From Mesorhizobium sp. M7A.F.Ca.US.008.03.1.1 (GTDB lineage Bacteria > Pseudomonadota > Alphaproteobacteria > Rhizobiales > Rhizobiaceae), in the NCBI RefSeq assembly GCF_003997495.1, contig NZ_RZRU01000016.1, positions 1 through 64,000 of the forward strand: DNA of 64,000 nucleotides, written 5' to 3'. The position numbers and the translations under genes are program-made. The number at the start of each line of letters is the position of its first letter. Within the stretch, counting starts at the first letter, position 1. This document shows positions 1-8,324 of this stretch, piece after piece. The notes beneath the pieces are model-generated. The model had not been told where the DNA came from and searched no databases. It worked only from the letters and a program-made list of their open reading frames with translations.

Positions 1-182
1 TTGATGTCGTCTTCCATGAAGATGACGCCCGCACCCGAAAGGACAACGCCCCACAAAACCTGGCTATCATCCGAAGGCTTGCGCAAAACATCTTGGCTGC
101 CCATCCGCTCGACAAACCAATCGCAAGCAAAATGCGAAGGGCAAACTGGAGCAAAGACTTCTTCCATGACCTCTTTACTCAT
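1..182 (-). CDS. 5' part of a minus-strand gene, possibly VOC/glyoxalase-like (runs off the window)
   Basis: Reading the minus strand from an ATG at 182-180 gives 60 open codons to the window edge with no stop. The visible protein begins MSKEVMEEVF and contains DWFVERMG and a VLSGAGVIFMEDD stretch. That pattern loosely resembles the first half of vicinal-oxygen-chelate (VOC) proteins, where a helix is followed by a strand ending in an acidic turn. The rest lies outside the window, so neither length nor metal ligands can be checked. The reading frame is seen directly; the family is a weak guess. Confidence 0.35.
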   Translation of the reverse strand, partial: MSKEVMEEVFAPVCPSHFACDWFVERMGSQDVLRKPSDDSQVLWGVVLSGAGVIFMEDDI

Positions 183-197
183 ATGCGATAGCCCTGC

Positions 198-233
198 CCT
201 TGAGGGGGAGATGTCCGGCAGGACAGAGGGGGG
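198..233. repeat. RIME-like intergenic palindrome, half copy
   Basis: The core GAGATGTCCGGCAGGACAGA followed by a G run matches one arm of the large palindrome at 56732-56890. Only one arm is present. It sits between the minus-strand gene ending its 5' side at 182 and the cupin start at 276. The match between the two sites is direct; calling it RIME-like rests on memory of rhizobial intergenic repeats. Confidence 0.6.
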
Positions 234-275
234 CCTCGTAGAGCGCAGCCTCAACACGCGAAGGGGACCATCCGC

Positions 276-626
276 ATGACCTCCTCCGCCCCGCATCTCC
301 ACCACGCTTCGACCCGCACCGACCTCGTCGACTGGGGCGTCCAGCCCGATGCGCTGGACGGCGCTTCGCACTCGACCGGCAAACTCGTGCACAAAGGCCC
401 GAACAACCAGCCGGAATCCGGCATCTGGGTCTGCACGCCGGGCCGCTGGCGCCTCAGCATCCCGCGCGACGAATTGTGCCATTTCGTCGCCGGCCGCGCG
501 ACCTACCGGTCGGATGTCGGCGAGGTGATAGAAGCCTCCGCCGGGACCGTGGTCATGTTCCCCGCCGGCTGGACAGGCGAATGCACCGTGGATGAGACCA
601 TGCGCAACGTCTACATGCTGGCGTGA
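276..626 (+). CDS. small cupin-domain protein (DUF861-like), copy 1
   Basis: A 116-residue single-domain cupin with the DUF861 pattern: a glycine-rich first half, then DELCHFVAGRATY, and a C-terminal FPAGWTGECTVDETMRNVYM strand. The histidine in LCHFV is the likely metal or ligand contact. The ATG at 276 is preceded by AAGGGG at 261-266. Its stop overlaps the GTG start of the next cupin, so the genes are probably translationally coupled. Three such cupins and an aldehyde dehydrogenase follow each other, which suggests one catabolic operon acting on a small amino, aldehyde or ureido compound. The substrate cannot be read from the sequence. Confidence 0.85.
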   Translation: MTSSAPHLHHASTRTDLVDWGVQPDALDGASHSTGKLVHKGPNNQPESGIWVCTPGRWRLSIPRDELCHFVAGRATYRSDVGEVIEASAGTVVMFPAGWTGECTVDETMRNVYMLA

Positions 627-984
627 CCACGGAGCTTGATGACATGCAGACACCGCACTGGCCAAGGGGCTCGGCCGTGGAACTGGAGGACTGGGGTGCG
701 GGCAGCAACACGCTCGCCGGTTCGCCGCGCGCCTCGGGCAAGATCCTGTCGCAGAACCCGGACGGATCGAGCGAATGCGGCCTGTGGTCGTGCACGCCGG
801 GCACGCGCAAGGTCACCTTTGCCGCCGACGAATTCTGCCACTTCCTGTCGGGACGCGGCAGCTATGTCCATGACGACGGCGAAGAGATTCCGGTCGAGGC
901 CGGCACGCTGGTATTCTTCCCCGCGGCTGGGCCGGCATCTCCATCATCGTCGAAACGCTGACCAAGGCCTTCATGTGCCGCTGA
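623..984 (+). pseudogene. small cupin-domain protein, copy 2, with a C-terminal frameshift
   Basis: The frame starts at GTG 623 (overlapping the upstream stop) or at ATG 644, which has GGAG at 632-635. It follows the cupin family closely through DEFCHFLSGRGSYV and LVFFPA. At about 922-927 it then leaves the family pattern and stops at 961. Adding one base there restores GWAGISIIVETLTKAFMCR and a stop at 984, matching the C-terminal strands of the two neighbouring copies. So either one G has been lost, or there is a sequencing error. As written, the product lacks its last beta strands and would probably misfold. The frameshift is read directly from the bases. Confidence 0.8.
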
Positions 985-1007
985 GCACTCTTTTCAAGGA
1001 AATCGAT

Positions 1008-1352
1008 ATGACAACGCCGATCATGAAATCCCCGCTCGCCATTACCGACCTCGTCGACTGGGGCGTCATCCCGATCATGATCGAGGGCGTGTCCCACACC
1101 TCGGGCAAGCTGCTGCACAAGGGGCCGGAAGGCCGCTCCGAATGCGGCCTGTGGGTCTGCACCCCAGGCAAATGGCACTGCCATGTCACCCGCGACGAGT
1201 TCTGCCACTTCCTCGAAGGGCGCTGCACCTATGTGCATGAATCCGGCGAGGTCATCGAGATCGAACCGGATACGGCTGCCTTCTTCCCGCAGGACTGGAA
1301 GGGCGTCTGCACCGTCCATGAGACGATCAAGAAGGTCTACATGATCCGCTGA
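1008..1352 (+). CDS. small cupin-domain protein (DUF861-like), copy 3
   Basis: A 114-residue cupin closely related to copy 1: both share TDLVDWGV near the N-terminus, the SGKLLHKGP element, DEFCHFLEGRCTYV and the final WKGVCTVHETIKKVYM strand. The ATG at 1008 has CAAGGA at 995-1000 as ribosome-binding site; longer upstream readings in this frame only overlap copy 2. It lies 23 bases after the restored end of copy 2 and 14 bases before the aldehyde dehydrogenase, so it is probably in the same transcript. The role is likely binding or turnover of a small catabolic intermediate, by inference from context. Confidence 0.87.
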   Translation: MTTPIMKSPLAITDLVDWGVIPIMIEGVSHTSGKLLHKGPEGRSECGLWVCTPGKWHCHVTRDEFCHFLEGRCTYVHESGEVIEIEPDTAAFFPQDWKGVCTVHETIKKVYMIR

Positions 1353-1366
1353 GCGGATCCGAGAGG

Positions 1367-2881
1367 ATGACCATGGATTTCTCCCCTGACCGGACGGCTT
1401 TCTTCATCAATCCGGACTACCGGCCGATGACTGGCGTCAACAAACCGGTGATCGATCCGGCGACGCTCGAAACCGTCGGCACGATCGCATCTGCCAGCGA
1501 TGGCGAGATCGACGCCGCGCTCACCGCGGCGACCAGGGCGCAGGCCGCCTGGAAAAAGCTCGACGCCAAGAGCCGGGCCAAGCATCTGCATGCCGTCGCC
1601 AACGCCATCGAGGCGGCCGACTTCACCCGCTGTGCCGAGCTGATGGTGCGCGAGATGGGCAAGCCCTACCCCGAAGCCATCGGCGAGATCGCCAATTGCG
1701 CGCCGATCTTCCGCTACTATGCCGAGATGGCGCGCGACGATGCCGGCAAGATCGCCGGCACGACGCAGGCCGGTTCGTTCCAGTACGCCCGCTACGAACC
1801 CTACGGCGTCTCCGTCCACATCATGCCCTACAATTTTCCGATCCTGCTGATGTGCTGGACGGTCGCCGCATCACTCGCCGCCGGCAATGCCTGCATCATC
1901 AAGCCGGCCGAGGCGACGACGCTGTCGACGCTGGACTACATGACCGTGTTCCGCTCGCTGCCGGAAGGCCTGGTCTCCTGCCTGCCCGGCGCGGCCGCCA
2001 CCGCACAGGCGTTGATCGCGTCCGAGCGCACCCATGCGGTTGCCTTCACCGGCTCGGTCACAGCAGGCAAGGCCGTGGCCGTGGCCTGCGCCGAACGCAT
2101 GAAACCGTGCGTCATCGAGGCCGGCGGCAGCGATCCGCTGATCATCAGTGAGCACGCGCCGCTCGACATCGCGGCGGCCGGCAGCGTCACCGCCGCCTTC
2201 CACCTCACCGGCCAGGTCTGCACCTCGGCCGAGCGCTTCTTCGTCGTCGACGCCGTGCACGACCGCTTCGTCGCGCTTTTCGCCGAAAGGACACGCGCGT
2301 TGCGCATCGGCAATGGCATGGACAAGACCGAGATCGGCCCGCTGGTCAGCGAAGCGGCACGGGCCAAGGTCATGCGCCTGGTCGACGATGCGATCGCGCA
2401 CGGCGCCAAGGTGGTGACTGGCGGACGCATCCCGCCGGCACACAACACCGGCTGGTTCTACGAACCGACGATCCTGACCGGGGTCACCCCAGACATGGCG
2501 ATCGTGCGCGAAGAGTGCTTTGGGCCCGTCGCCGCCATCTGCCGGGTCAGGGATTTCGACGAGGCGATCCGGCTTGCCAATGACAGCCCGTTCGGGCTCG
2601 GCGCTTCGGTCTTCACATCAGATCTGGCCGAAGCCCACGAGGCGGCTGAACGGCTCGAGGCTGGCATGGTCTGGGTCAACAACCCGCTGATCGACAATGA
2701 CGCCCTGCCCTTCGGCGGCTGGAAGGCGTCAGGCCTCGGCCGCGAACTCGGTCGCCAGGGGCTCGACGCCTTCCGCCGCTCCAAGATGGTGATCATCGAC
2801 CACAAGCCGGCCATCCAGGACTGGTGGTACCCCTATCCCGACAGCTGGTTTCGCGAGACCGGCGGCCGCAAGCACGTCTGA
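1367..2881 (+). CDS. NAD(P)-dependent aldehyde dehydrogenase
   Basis: A 504-residue full-length member of the aldehyde dehydrogenase superfamily, which oxidises an aldehyde to the acid. The catalytic cysteine is C285 in TGQVCTSAERF, the general-base glutamate is E251 in IEAGGSDPL, and the transition-state asparagine is N156 in MPYNFP. The C-terminus has the usual FGGWKASGLGRELG element. It resembles the succinate-semialdehyde dehydrogenase branch, but the substrate is not certain. GAGAGGA at 1358-1364 supports the ATG at 1367. It is the last gene of the cupin operon and is followed by a hairpin at 2930-2957. Confidence 0.93.
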   Translation: MTMDFSPDRTAFFINPDYRPMTGVNKPVIDPATLETVGTIASASDGEIDAALTAATRAQAAWKKLDAKSRAKHLHAVANAIEAADFTRCAELMVREMGKPYPEAIGEIANCAPIFRYYAEMARDDAGKIAGTTQAGSFQYARYEPYGVSVHIMPYNFPILLMCWTVAASLAAGNACIIKPAEATTLSTLDYMTVFRSLPEGLVSCLPGAAATAQALIASERTHAVAFTGSVTAGKAVAVACAERMKPCVIEAGGSDPLIISEHAPLDIAAAGSVTAAFHLTGQVCTSAERFFVVDAVHDRFVALFAERTRALRIGNGMDKTEIGPLVSEAARAKVMRLVDDAIAHGAKVVTGGRIPPAHNTGWFYEPTILTGVTPDMAIVREECFGPVAAICRVRDFDEAIRLANDSPFGLGASVFTSDLAEAHEAAERLEAGMVWVNNPLIDNDALPFGGWKASGLGRELGRQGLDAFRRSKMVIIDHKPAIQDWWYPYPDSWFRETGGRKHV

Positions 2882-2929
2882 GTGCCTCGCTATCTGTGAT
2901 AGCCAGCCCGATCATGGCCAGGAAACGGC

Positions 2930-2957
2930 AATGCCGCCAGGCGAGACCGGCGGCATT
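2930..2957 (+). terminator. probable intrinsic terminator after the aldehyde dehydrogenase
   Basis: AATGCCGCC (2930-2938) and GGCGGCATT (2949-2957) form a perfect 9-base-pair stem with a 10-base loop, followed by TGTTGG. It lies 49 bases past the dehydrogenase stop, between two convergent genes. The weak T tract makes bidirectional or partial termination possible. Confidence 0.6.
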
Positions 2958-2989
2958 TGTTGGCTACCGCCGTTTCGGCGACGGTTTCG

Positions 2990-3754
2990 CTACGGGGTCG
3001 GTTGCATCGCGGCAGCTGTCTGGTCGATTTTGCCGGCAAGGACGCCCTGGGCCCAGGCCGTGACCTCGGCGTCGACGGGTTTGTTGGCCATATCCGTCAG
3101 CGCCGCGTCGAGCGATGCATCATCGGTGCCAACCTCTGCCGCGGCAGCCGCCTCATTGGCGGCGGTGACTGCGGTCTGCTGGGCAGCGACCTCGGCCTGC
3201 AGAGCCGATATCTGCCCAGGCAAGGCCGCCTGCTGTTCGGGCGTCATGGCCGCAATCTGATCGGGCGTCAGCGACGTCAGCGCGCTCAACTGCGAATTCA
3301 GCGCATCCAGTTGAGCCTGAGCGGCGTCAGCCGCGGCCTGGGCGACCTTGGCTTTGGCGGACTGCGTCACGAAAGCCTGGATGGCAGCGAACTTCTTGCT
3401 CTTGGAGTTCATGTAAGCGTTGATGTTGCGCTGCAGCGAGTTCAGCCGGCCAAGCTTGGCGTGGATGTTCTTCTCCTTGGGCACGGACGAGACTTTTGTG
3501 GTCTTGTCGACCGTTGTCTCCGTTTCCGCCTTGGCTACCTGCCCATGGGCCGATGACGATTTGCCGTGCGAAGCGCCGCTTTTGCCGTTGCCGCCACCGT
3601 GGCCATTGCCGCCACCGTTCCCGCCAGCATTGCCACCGCCGTTGCCATTACCACCGCCATTGCCGTGCCCGTTGCCGCCGGCTTCGGCAAGCGCCGGAGA
3701 GGCCAGAAGGGCCAATGCGGCAAGCGCAGCGAACAGAGTTTTTCGGTTTGCCAT
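2990..3754 (-). CDS. secreted Gly/Asn-rich protein with alanine-rich coiled-coil region
   Basis: A 254-residue protein. Residues 1-23 are a clear Sec signal peptide (MANRKTLFAALAALALL, cleavage near ALA-EA). A low-complexity segment of Gly, Asn, Ser and His follows to about residue 70. Then comes a basic linker and an Ala/Gln-rich region (about 115-215) with heptad-like spacing, and a short C-terminus. No catalytic domain is visible. Such proteins are usually exported and poorly characterised. It is convergent with the aldehyde dehydrogenase and has its own upstream region (3755-3940). The function is unknown; export is well supported. Confidence 0.75.
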   Translation of the reverse strand: MANRKTLFAALAALALLASPALAEAGGNGHGNGGGNGNGGGNAGGNGGGNGHGGGNGKSGASHGKSSSAHGQVAKAETETTVDKTTKVSSVPKEKNIHAKLGRLNSLQRNINAYMNSKSKKFAAIQAFVTQSAKAKVAQAAADAAQAQLDALNSQLSALTSLTPDQIAAMTPEQQAALPGQISALQAEVAAQQTAVTAANEAAAAAEVGTDDASLDAALTDMANKPVDAEVTAWAQGVLAGKIDQTAAAMQPTP

Positions 3755-3945
3755 GGTAATCTCCTCGAGGAATTGCCACCCATCGCCCGACCGCTAGGGG
3801 AGCGTCGTATGAGAAATCGCTAATTGTACAGGACAAACTTTAGATAAATGCCGTATCATTACGTGATCTGGCAAGTTGATATTCCATAACTATTTGATAT
3901 GTTTTACAAATCGACGCTCTTGGACCACCGTGGTACTGAAGTCCC

Positions 3946-4598
3946 ATGCTGGCCGGACGATGGTCCTACCTGCCGACCTGCGGCAGCCCCAACGGCAAGC
4001 GTTACGCCCGCAAGGGCAGAGGAGGGGAGATCGAGGAAGCATTTGGCTTCTCCCTGGCCCGCTGCTGGCCCGGGCTACAATTCAAGGCGGCGGCCGAGCG
4101 TGTTCACGCCGACAACAAGGCGCTCAGGCTTATGCGCGAGCGGATTACCTTGGACCGCCTGACATCCAAGCTGATAGAGGCGGCCCTTGACGAGGATGTC
4201 CTGGGTAACTGGGAGGCCTATGGGAGCGTTTCCGCGGCGTTGTGGAGGCAATTCCGCGGCGAGCCTGCATTGCCGAGCTCGAACTAATCATAGCCGATCT
4301 TGCCGCACTGCATGACGAAGTGGATAAGCTGCTGGAACTCCGTATGAAATCCACTAATCCGAGCGGCAATGACGCTCAAAGCGAGCGGCAGCAATCTAAT
4401 TCAAACACCGACTCTATTGGATTGGAATCAAGAGGGATGATTTCTGCCGATTTTTCTGCCATCGCTTTCCTCCTCGATCCATCCACAATACAACAGGAAG
4501 TCTCTGCTCACACCCGCGCGGCGATATTCGCCACCCATCTAGTTCCGGAATCGCGATCAGAACGCATGAACAGCATCCATAGAAGCAATATAAATTGA
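3946..4598 (+). pseudogene. decayed reading frame, family not recognised
   Basis: Two open stretches appear to be halves of one protein. Frame 1 runs 3946-4287 and contains TLDRLTSKLIEAALDEDVLG, a helical, protein-like sequence. Near 4242 the sense moves to frame 3, giving AELELIIADLAALHDEVDKL, a strongly amphipathic helix, then a polar tail to 4598. Moving one base around 4240 joins them into VSAAL-EAIPRRACIAELELII. This is best read as a small gene broken by a frameshift, perhaps a leftover of mobile DNA. No family can be named. The stretch 3755-3945 upstream holds no gene I can see and is relatively AT-rich near 3825-3900. Confidence 0.3.
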
Positions 4599-4680
4599 AA
4601 ATTGCGGCCAAACCCAGGATGGTTCGAAGCCGGCGGGCCCCTCACGGTCACAAGGCGAGAATTTTAAGAGACGTTCAAGA

Positions 4681-5895
4681 ATGACCCAGCACGCAGAAAA
4701 CGCTCGAATTCTCATGTACAGCCACGACACGTTCGGGCTCGGCCACTTGCAGCGCTGCCGGACTATCGCGCATTCGCTAGTCGAGGATTTCCGTGGGCTT
4801 CAGGTGCTTATCATTTCGGGTGCGACTATCGCTGGCGCCTTCGACTACCGCGCCCGTGTCGACTTCGTGAAGATCCCCAGCGTCATCAAGTTGCGCAACG
4901 GCGAATACACCTCGTTGGAAAAGGACATCGATCTGCATGAGACGCTAAGGATGCGTCAGTCTATCATCCGCCACACAGCCGAGACCTTCCGGCCGGATAT
5001 CTTCATCGTCGACAAGGAACCGCTCGGCCTGCGCGGTGAGATTGAGGACACGCTGTCCTACCTCAAGACGCGGGGCACCACGCTGGTGCTTGGCCTGCGC
5101 GAGGTGATGGATGCACCGCATCTGCTCGAAGCAGAGTGGGCGCGCAGGGATGTGATGCGCAAGATAGGCCTGTTCTACGACAAGGTCTGGGCCTATGGCC
5201 CGCCGGATTTCTACGATCCGTTGACCGGCTTGGATGTGCCGCCCGCTGTCAGGGCAAAAATGAGATTCGTCGGTTTCCTGCAGCGGAGCCTGCAGCGGAA
5301 CGAGTTGCCCGGCCACCGGCCAGAGGGCGACTATATCCTGGTTACCACCGGTGGCGGCGGCGACGGCGCCGAATTGATTCACGACGTCATCGATGCTTAT
5401 CAGCAGGATCCGAAATTGCAGCACAAGGCGCTGATCGTGCTTGGGCCTTACATGCCGGCGCGCAAGCGCAACAAATTGCTGAAGAAGGAGGCCACGATCC
5501 CCTACATCAAGATTATCGAGTTCGACAACCGCATGGAAGACTTGATTGCCGGCGCCAAGGCGGTAGTGGCGATGGGCGGTTACAATACTTATTGCGAGAT
5601 ACTATCTTTCGACAAGCCGGCGCTCATCGTGCCGCGCATCGAACCCCGCCAGGAACAACTGATCCGCGCCCGGCGCGCGGCCGAACTGGGCCTCGTCGAA
5701 ATGCTTTTGCCGGAGGAAGCCAAGGACTCCCAGCGGTTTGCCGATGCACTGGTGGCGCTGCCGAACCGGCCTCGTCCATCCCAGAGTAATCCGCATCTGA
5801 CCCTGGAAGGTCTCCCTCACATTTCAGAAATCGTCGCGGAACTGCTCGACCGGCGGGCCCGTCCTCACCTTTCGGTCATTGAAGGCATGAACTGA
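4681..5895 (+). CDS. MurG-like glycosyltransferase (COG4671-type)
   Basis: A 404-residue GT-B-fold transferase. The N-terminus has ILMYSHDTFGLGHLQRCRTI, the Gly-His loop of MurG-like and GT28-like enzymes. The C-terminal half has the nucleotide-sugar-binding region with LVTTGGGGDGAELI, GPYMP, and AMGGYNTYCEILSFDKPALI, the conserved glycine-rich and GYNT elements. There is no signal peptide or membrane segment, so it acts in the cytoplasm, probably on a lipid- or protein-linked acceptor. The ATG at 4681 follows an A-rich leader with AGAGACG. The next transferase starts two bases after its stop, so the three genes 4681-8289 form one operon. Confidence 0.88.
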   Translation: MTQHAENARILMYSHDTFGLGHLQRCRTIAHSLVEDFRGLQVLIISGATIAGAFDYRARVDFVKIPSVIKLRNGEYTSLEKDIDLHETLRMRQSIIRHTAETFRPDIFIVDKEPLGLRGEIEDTLSYLKTRGTTLVLGLREVMDAPHLLEAEWARRDVMRKIGLFYDKVWAYGPPDFYDPLTGLDVPPAVRAKMRFVGFLQRSLQRNELPGHRPEGDYILVTTGGGGDGAELIHDVIDAYQQDPKLQHKALIVLGPYMPARKRNKLLKKEATIPYIKIIEFDNRMEDLIAGAKAVVAMGGYNTYCEILSFDKPALIVPRIEPRQEQLIRARRAAELGLVEMLLPEEAKDSQRFADALVALPNRPRPSQSNPHLTLEGLPHISEIVAELLDRRARPHLSVIEGMN

Positions 5896-5896
5896 G

Positions 5897-7141
5897 TTGC
5901 AACATCGCAAGATCGTCGTGGTTCTGAAGGGTTATCCGCGGCTGTCGGAAACCTTCATCGCGCAGGAACTGCTCGGACTGGAGCGTGCGGGGTTCGATCT
6001 GATACTCGTCGCGCTCAGGCGGCCGACCGACGCAAAACGCCACCCCGTGCATGTCGAGATCAAGGCGCCCGTCCATTATCTGCCGGAATATCTGCATGAA
6101 GAACCGCTGCGCGTAGTTCGCTCGCTTTTTGCTTGTTTGCTGCGGCCGGGCTTCTGGCGTGCACTGGGATCGCTGGCCCTCGATATCCCGCGCGACTTTA
6201 CGCGCAATCGCGCGCGCCGTTTCGGGCAAGCGCTCGTGCTAGCGGCCGAATGGCCCGAAGACGCGGTATGGTTGCATGCGCATTTCGCGCACACGCCGGC
6301 ATCGGTGACGCGCTATGCCAGCCAGCTTCTTGGTCTACCCTGGAGCTGCTCGGCCCATGCCAAAGACATCTGGACTTCGGCGGACTGGGATCTGGCCAGC
6401 AAGCTTTCCTCGGCGCGCTGGACGGTAACTTGCACGAAAACCGGCTTCGACCGTCTGAAGAAACTCGCCGACGACAACTCGTCCGTGCATTTGAGCTATC
6501 ATGGGCTCGATCTTGATCGGTTCGGCATTTTCGGCGAGGCGCGAAAACAGCATGACGGCTCGGAGCCGGGCGGACCGGTCATCGTTCTGAGTGTCGGGCG
6601 CGCCGTCGAAAAGAAAGGCTACGATATCTTGCTGAAAGCCCTTGCCATCTTGCCTGGCGACTTGGCATGGCGTTTCGAGCATATCGGCAGCGGCGAGGAA
6701 CTGGAACCGCTGAAGGCGCTGGCGCAAAAGCTCGGACTGGATGGTCGCATCTCTTGGAAAGGCGCGCTTGCACAGGAGGAGGTGCTTGAGCACTACCGCC
6801 GTGCCGATATCTTCGCCCTGGCCTGCAGGATCACTGCAAATGGCGACCGGGACGGTCTTCCGAATGTTCTGGTGGAGGCGGCCAGCCAGCGGCTTGCCTG
6901 CGTGTCGACCGATATTTCCGGCGTGCCGGAGCTTTTATCGCCGGATGAAACCGGGCTGCTGGTTCCGACGGAAAACCCAATTGCCCTGGCACAAGCGCTG
7001 GAGCGCCTGATCCGTGATCCCGTGCTGCGTGCCCGCCTCGGCGACACCGCAGAGGCGCGCGTGCGCGGCAATTTCGATCATTTGGCAAGCATTGGACATC
7101 TCAAGGAGCTGTTCGAACGGGAGTGGCGGGCCGCCGAATGA
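5897..7141 (+). CDS. GT4-family glycosyltransferase
   Basis: A 414-residue GT-B glycosyltransferase with N-terminal KGYPRLSETFIAQELL (the donor/acceptor loop of exopolysaccharide GT4 enzymes), HAHFAHTPASV, LSVGRAVEKKGYDILL, and the C-terminal EX7E region around GDRDGLPNVLVEA. The start is TTG at 5897, one base after the previous stop; no ATG nearby preserves the conserved N-terminus. The stop overlaps the next start (ATGA at 7138-7141). It likely adds one sugar to a surface polysaccharide. Donor and acceptor are not deducible. Confidence 0.9.
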   Translation: MQHRKIVVVLKGYPRLSETFIAQELLGLERAGFDLILVALRRPTDAKRHPVHVEIKAPVHYLPEYLHEEPLRVVRSLFACLLRPGFWRALGSLALDIPRDFTRNRARRFGQALVLAAEWPEDAVWLHAHFAHTPASVTRYASQLLGLPWSCSAHAKDIWTSADWDLASKLSSARWTVTCTKTGFDRLKKLADDNSSVHLSYHGLDLDRFGIFGEARKQHDGSEPGGPVIVLSVGRAVEKKGYDILLKALAILPGDLAWRFEHIGSGEELEPLKALAQKLGLDGRISWKGALAQEEVLEHYRRADIFALACRITANGDRDGLPNVLVEAASQRLACVSTDISGVPELLSPDETGLLVPTENPIALAQALERLIRDPVLRARLGDTAEARVRGNFDHLASIGHLKELFEREWRAAE

Positions 7142-8289
7142 AGCGGCTGCGCGCTTTCTTCTATGTCCAGCACCTGCTCGGCATCGGCCATCTCGCGCGC
7201 TCCAGCCGCGTCGCGACGGCTCTGGTCGATGACGGGTTTGACGTAACCGTCGTCACTGGCGGAGCGCCGGTCGCGGGGTTTCCGGGATTGGGGGCAATAT
7301 CTGTAACCCTGCCACCTGTCACCTCCGGTGATGAAGGATTTTCGGGACTTGTCGAGTTGCAGGGCAAGCCCATCGACGATGATTTCAAGAAACGACGTTC
7401 AGAGATGCTGCTGCAGGCATTCCGGGATTGCAGGCCTGATATCGTCATTGTCGAGGCGTTTCCATTTGGACGCCGGCAGATGCGTTTCGAACTCTTGCCG
7501 CTGATCGAGGCCGTCGACGCGGCGTCGCCCAGACCGCTGCTGGTGACGTCCGTCCGTGATATCCTTCAGGAGCGCGTCAAGCCGGGCCGAAACGAGGAGA
7601 CGGTCGATCTCGTTAACAGGCATTTTGACCTTGTCATGGTCCACGGCGATCCAGCTTTCGCAACCATCGACAAGACATTTCCACTGGCGGGGGCGATCAG
7701 GGCCGAGGTTGCGTACACGGGACTCGTTGCCGCGCCACCAGCGCCCGCGGCATCCGAGCGTTTCGACGTTGTGGTGTCGGTTGGCGGCGGGGCCGCCGGA
7801 AAGAGCCTTGTCCGGTCCACCATCGCATCTGCGTGGAATGCCGACAACGCCTGGAAATGGTGTCTGATCACCGGCCCAAACTTGCCGAAGGGCGAGTTTG
7901 ACGCGATTTCACGCGATGCCACGCCGGGCCTGTCCATCTTCCGGTTTCGCGAGGATTTCGCCAGCTTGCTTACCGGAGCCCGCCTGTCGGTCTCGCAGGC
8001 GGGTTACAACACGGTCTGCGATGTCCTGCGCGCGGGTTGCCGCTCCCTGCTCGTCCCCTTTGCAGCCGGCGGGGAAACAGAACAAACGGTTCGCGCCCTG
8101 ATGCTCGAGGAACTGGGTTTGGCGACGGTTCTGAGGGAAAACGACCTGACGCCTGGAGGTCTAGCACAAGCGATCGAACAGGCGCTTGCGGGACCGACGC
8201 CAGCCGCGCATCGTCTCGATCTGGATGGCGCGCGTCGCTCGGCGCAAGTCCTGCGCGAGCGGTATCGAACCTGGTCCTCAAAATCCTAG
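7138..8289 (+). CDS. second MurG-like glycosyltransferase
   Basis: A 383-residue GT-B protein. YVQHLLGIGHLARSSRVA is the N-terminal Gly-His loop, parallel to the one in the gene at 4681, and VSVGGGAAGKSLV plus SQAGYNTVCDVL are the C-terminal nucleotide-sugar elements. The ATG at 7138 overlaps the upstream stop by four bases, which argues for translational coupling and against the in-frame ATG at 7123. It shares family with the first gene of the operon, so the cluster holds two related transferases around one GT4 enzyme. It is convergent with the methyltransferase ending at 8325. Confidence 0.88.
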   Translation: MKRLRAFFYVQHLLGIGHLARSSRVATALVDDGFDVTVVTGGAPVAGFPGLGAISVTLPPVTSGDEGFSGLVELQGKPIDDDFKKRRSEMLLQAFRDCRPDIVIVEAFPFGRRQMRFELLPLIEAVDAASPRPLLVTSVRDILQERVKPGRNEETVDLVNRHFDLVMVHGDPAFATIDKTFPLAGAIRAEVAYTGLVAAPPAPAASERFDVVVSVGGGAAGKSLVRSTIASAWNADNAWKWCLITGPNLPKGEFDAISRDATPGLSIFRFREDFASLLTGARLSVSQAGYNTVCDVLRAGCRSLLVPFAAGGETEQTVRALMLEELGLATVLRENDLTPGGLAQAIEQALAGPTPAAHRLDLDGARRSAQVLRERYRTWSSKS

Positions 8290-8324
8290 CGCAGGTCGCA
8301 TCTCGGTTGGATTCGCGCAATGCG

